From Virgibacillus aidingensis (GTDB lineage Bacteria; Bacillota; Bacilli; Bacillales; Amphibacillaceae), in the NCBI RefSeq assembly GCF_010994035.1, contig NZ_WIXN01000011.1:49510-113509 (forward strand): a stretch of 64,000 nt of DNA, read 5' to 3'. Below, in pieces: positions 63,598-64,000 of this stretch (the stretch's first letter is position 1; each line of letters begins with the position of its first letter). The position numbers were made by a program, and so were the translations under genes. Under the pieces are notes generated by a model, which saw nothing but the letters and a program-made list of their open reading frames with translations, did no database searches and was not told the origin of the DNA.

Positions 63598-64000
63598 GTG
63601 AGTAATAAAGTATTGGTTATAGGCGAATCAAGAGATGGCGAATTGCGTAATGTGTCATTTGAAGCCATCGCAGCAGCGAAAAAGATAAATGCAGATGAAA
63701 TTGTAGGTGTCGTACTGGGGGCAGGCGACCTGGAAGCACAGGGAGAGGAAATGATCAAACATGGTGCAGACAGGGTGGTTACCGTTGCTCACGACAACTT
63801 AACAACGTATACTTCCGAGGGTTACGGCCAGGCAGCACTTGCAGTCATTAACGATGAATCTCCGGACGGCATCGTGATGGGGCATACTTCCATCGGGAAA
63901 GACCTGACGCCAAAACTGGCAAGCAAGCTGGGAAGCGGACTCGTTTCCGATGTGGTTGAGATCGATGTGGACGATGATAAGGCAGTGTTTACTAGACCAA
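63598..64000 (+). CDS. etfA: Electron transfer flavoprotein alpha subunit, cut by window end
   Basis: The first 134 codons of EtfA. GTG 63598 is preceded by AAGGAG and starts MSNKVLVIGESRDGELRNVS; VVLGAGDLEAQGEEMIKHGADRVV and MGHTSIGKDLTPKLASKLGSG match the N-terminal domain. The C-terminal FAD-binding domain lies beyond the window. With etfB it forms the FAD/AMP-containing heterodimer that passes electrons from beta-oxidation to the quinone pool. Confidence 0.92.
   Translation, partial: MSNKVLVIGESRDGELRNVSFEAIAAAKKINADEIVGVVLGAGDLEAQGEEMIKHGADRVVTVAHDNLTTYTSEGYGQAALAVINDESPDGIVMGHTSIGKDLTPKLASKLGSGLVSDVVEIDVDDDKAVFTRP

Overview
The window is a stretch of the core chromosome of a low-GC, endospore-forming Bacillaceae bacterium. 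Nearly every gene has a Bacillus subtilis counterpart, and the order closely follows the B. subtilis dnaE - accDA - pfkA-pyk - citZ-icd - phoPR - polA - gapB - dnaBI - thrS - infC - pheST - mutS2 - etf segment. Endospore formation is supported by ytrH, ytrI, ytvI, ytxC and sspI. Spacers with abundant repeats, missing neighbours and several lineage-specific genes suggest a relative outside the B. subtilis group, possibly of the Oceanobacillus/Virgibacillus/Lentibacillus type. The genus is inference, not proven. Layout, left to right. 1-8.1 kb: ytoI, ytpI, nrnA, the divergent sporulation pair ytrH-ytrI, and dnaE. 8.1-15.5 kb: central carbon and lipid precursor genes, namely malic enzyme, a GntR-type regulator, accDA, pfkA and pyk. 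A perfect GntR-type palindrome lies just after the malic enzyme promoter. 16-20.5 kb: fxsA, ytvI, then citZ-icd followed by only a decayed 3' remnant of mdh. 21-28 kb: a MaoC-like protein, phoPR (PhoR lacks the extracytoplasmic sensor), polA-mutM-coaE. 28-34 kb: gapB, nrdR-dnaB-dnaI, ytxC. 34-37.7 kb: thrS behind a T-box, then infC-rpmI-rplT behind an L20-type leader, with infC probably starting at AUU. 38-42.3 kb: ysdA, a VTT membrane protein, ysdB, a dimeric dUTPase and ysdC, flanked by two tandem arrays of about 52 bp period. 42.3-47.7 kb: the least conserved block, on the minus strand. It holds a lytic transglycosylase and a four-gene cassette with a large acidic membrane-anchored protein, two ABC-2 permeases and one ATPase. 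48-59 kb: sspI, an rRNA methyltransferase, pheST behind a T-box, zapA-cvpA-polX-mutS2-yshE, and an unlisted 26-residue membrane peptide. 59-64 kb: fatty acid beta-oxidation genes lcfA, fadR, fadB, etfB and etfA (cut by the window end), with a perfect FadR operator before fadR. The most unusual signals are the mdh remnant, three kinds of tandem or dispersed intergenic repeats whose periods (42 and 52 bp) are close to whole numbers of DNA helical turns, the ABC cassette, the tiny peptide gene, and operator palindromes beside ytoI, the malic enzyme gene and fadR. No rRNA, tRNA, CRISPR array, prophage or intact insertion sequence was seen.
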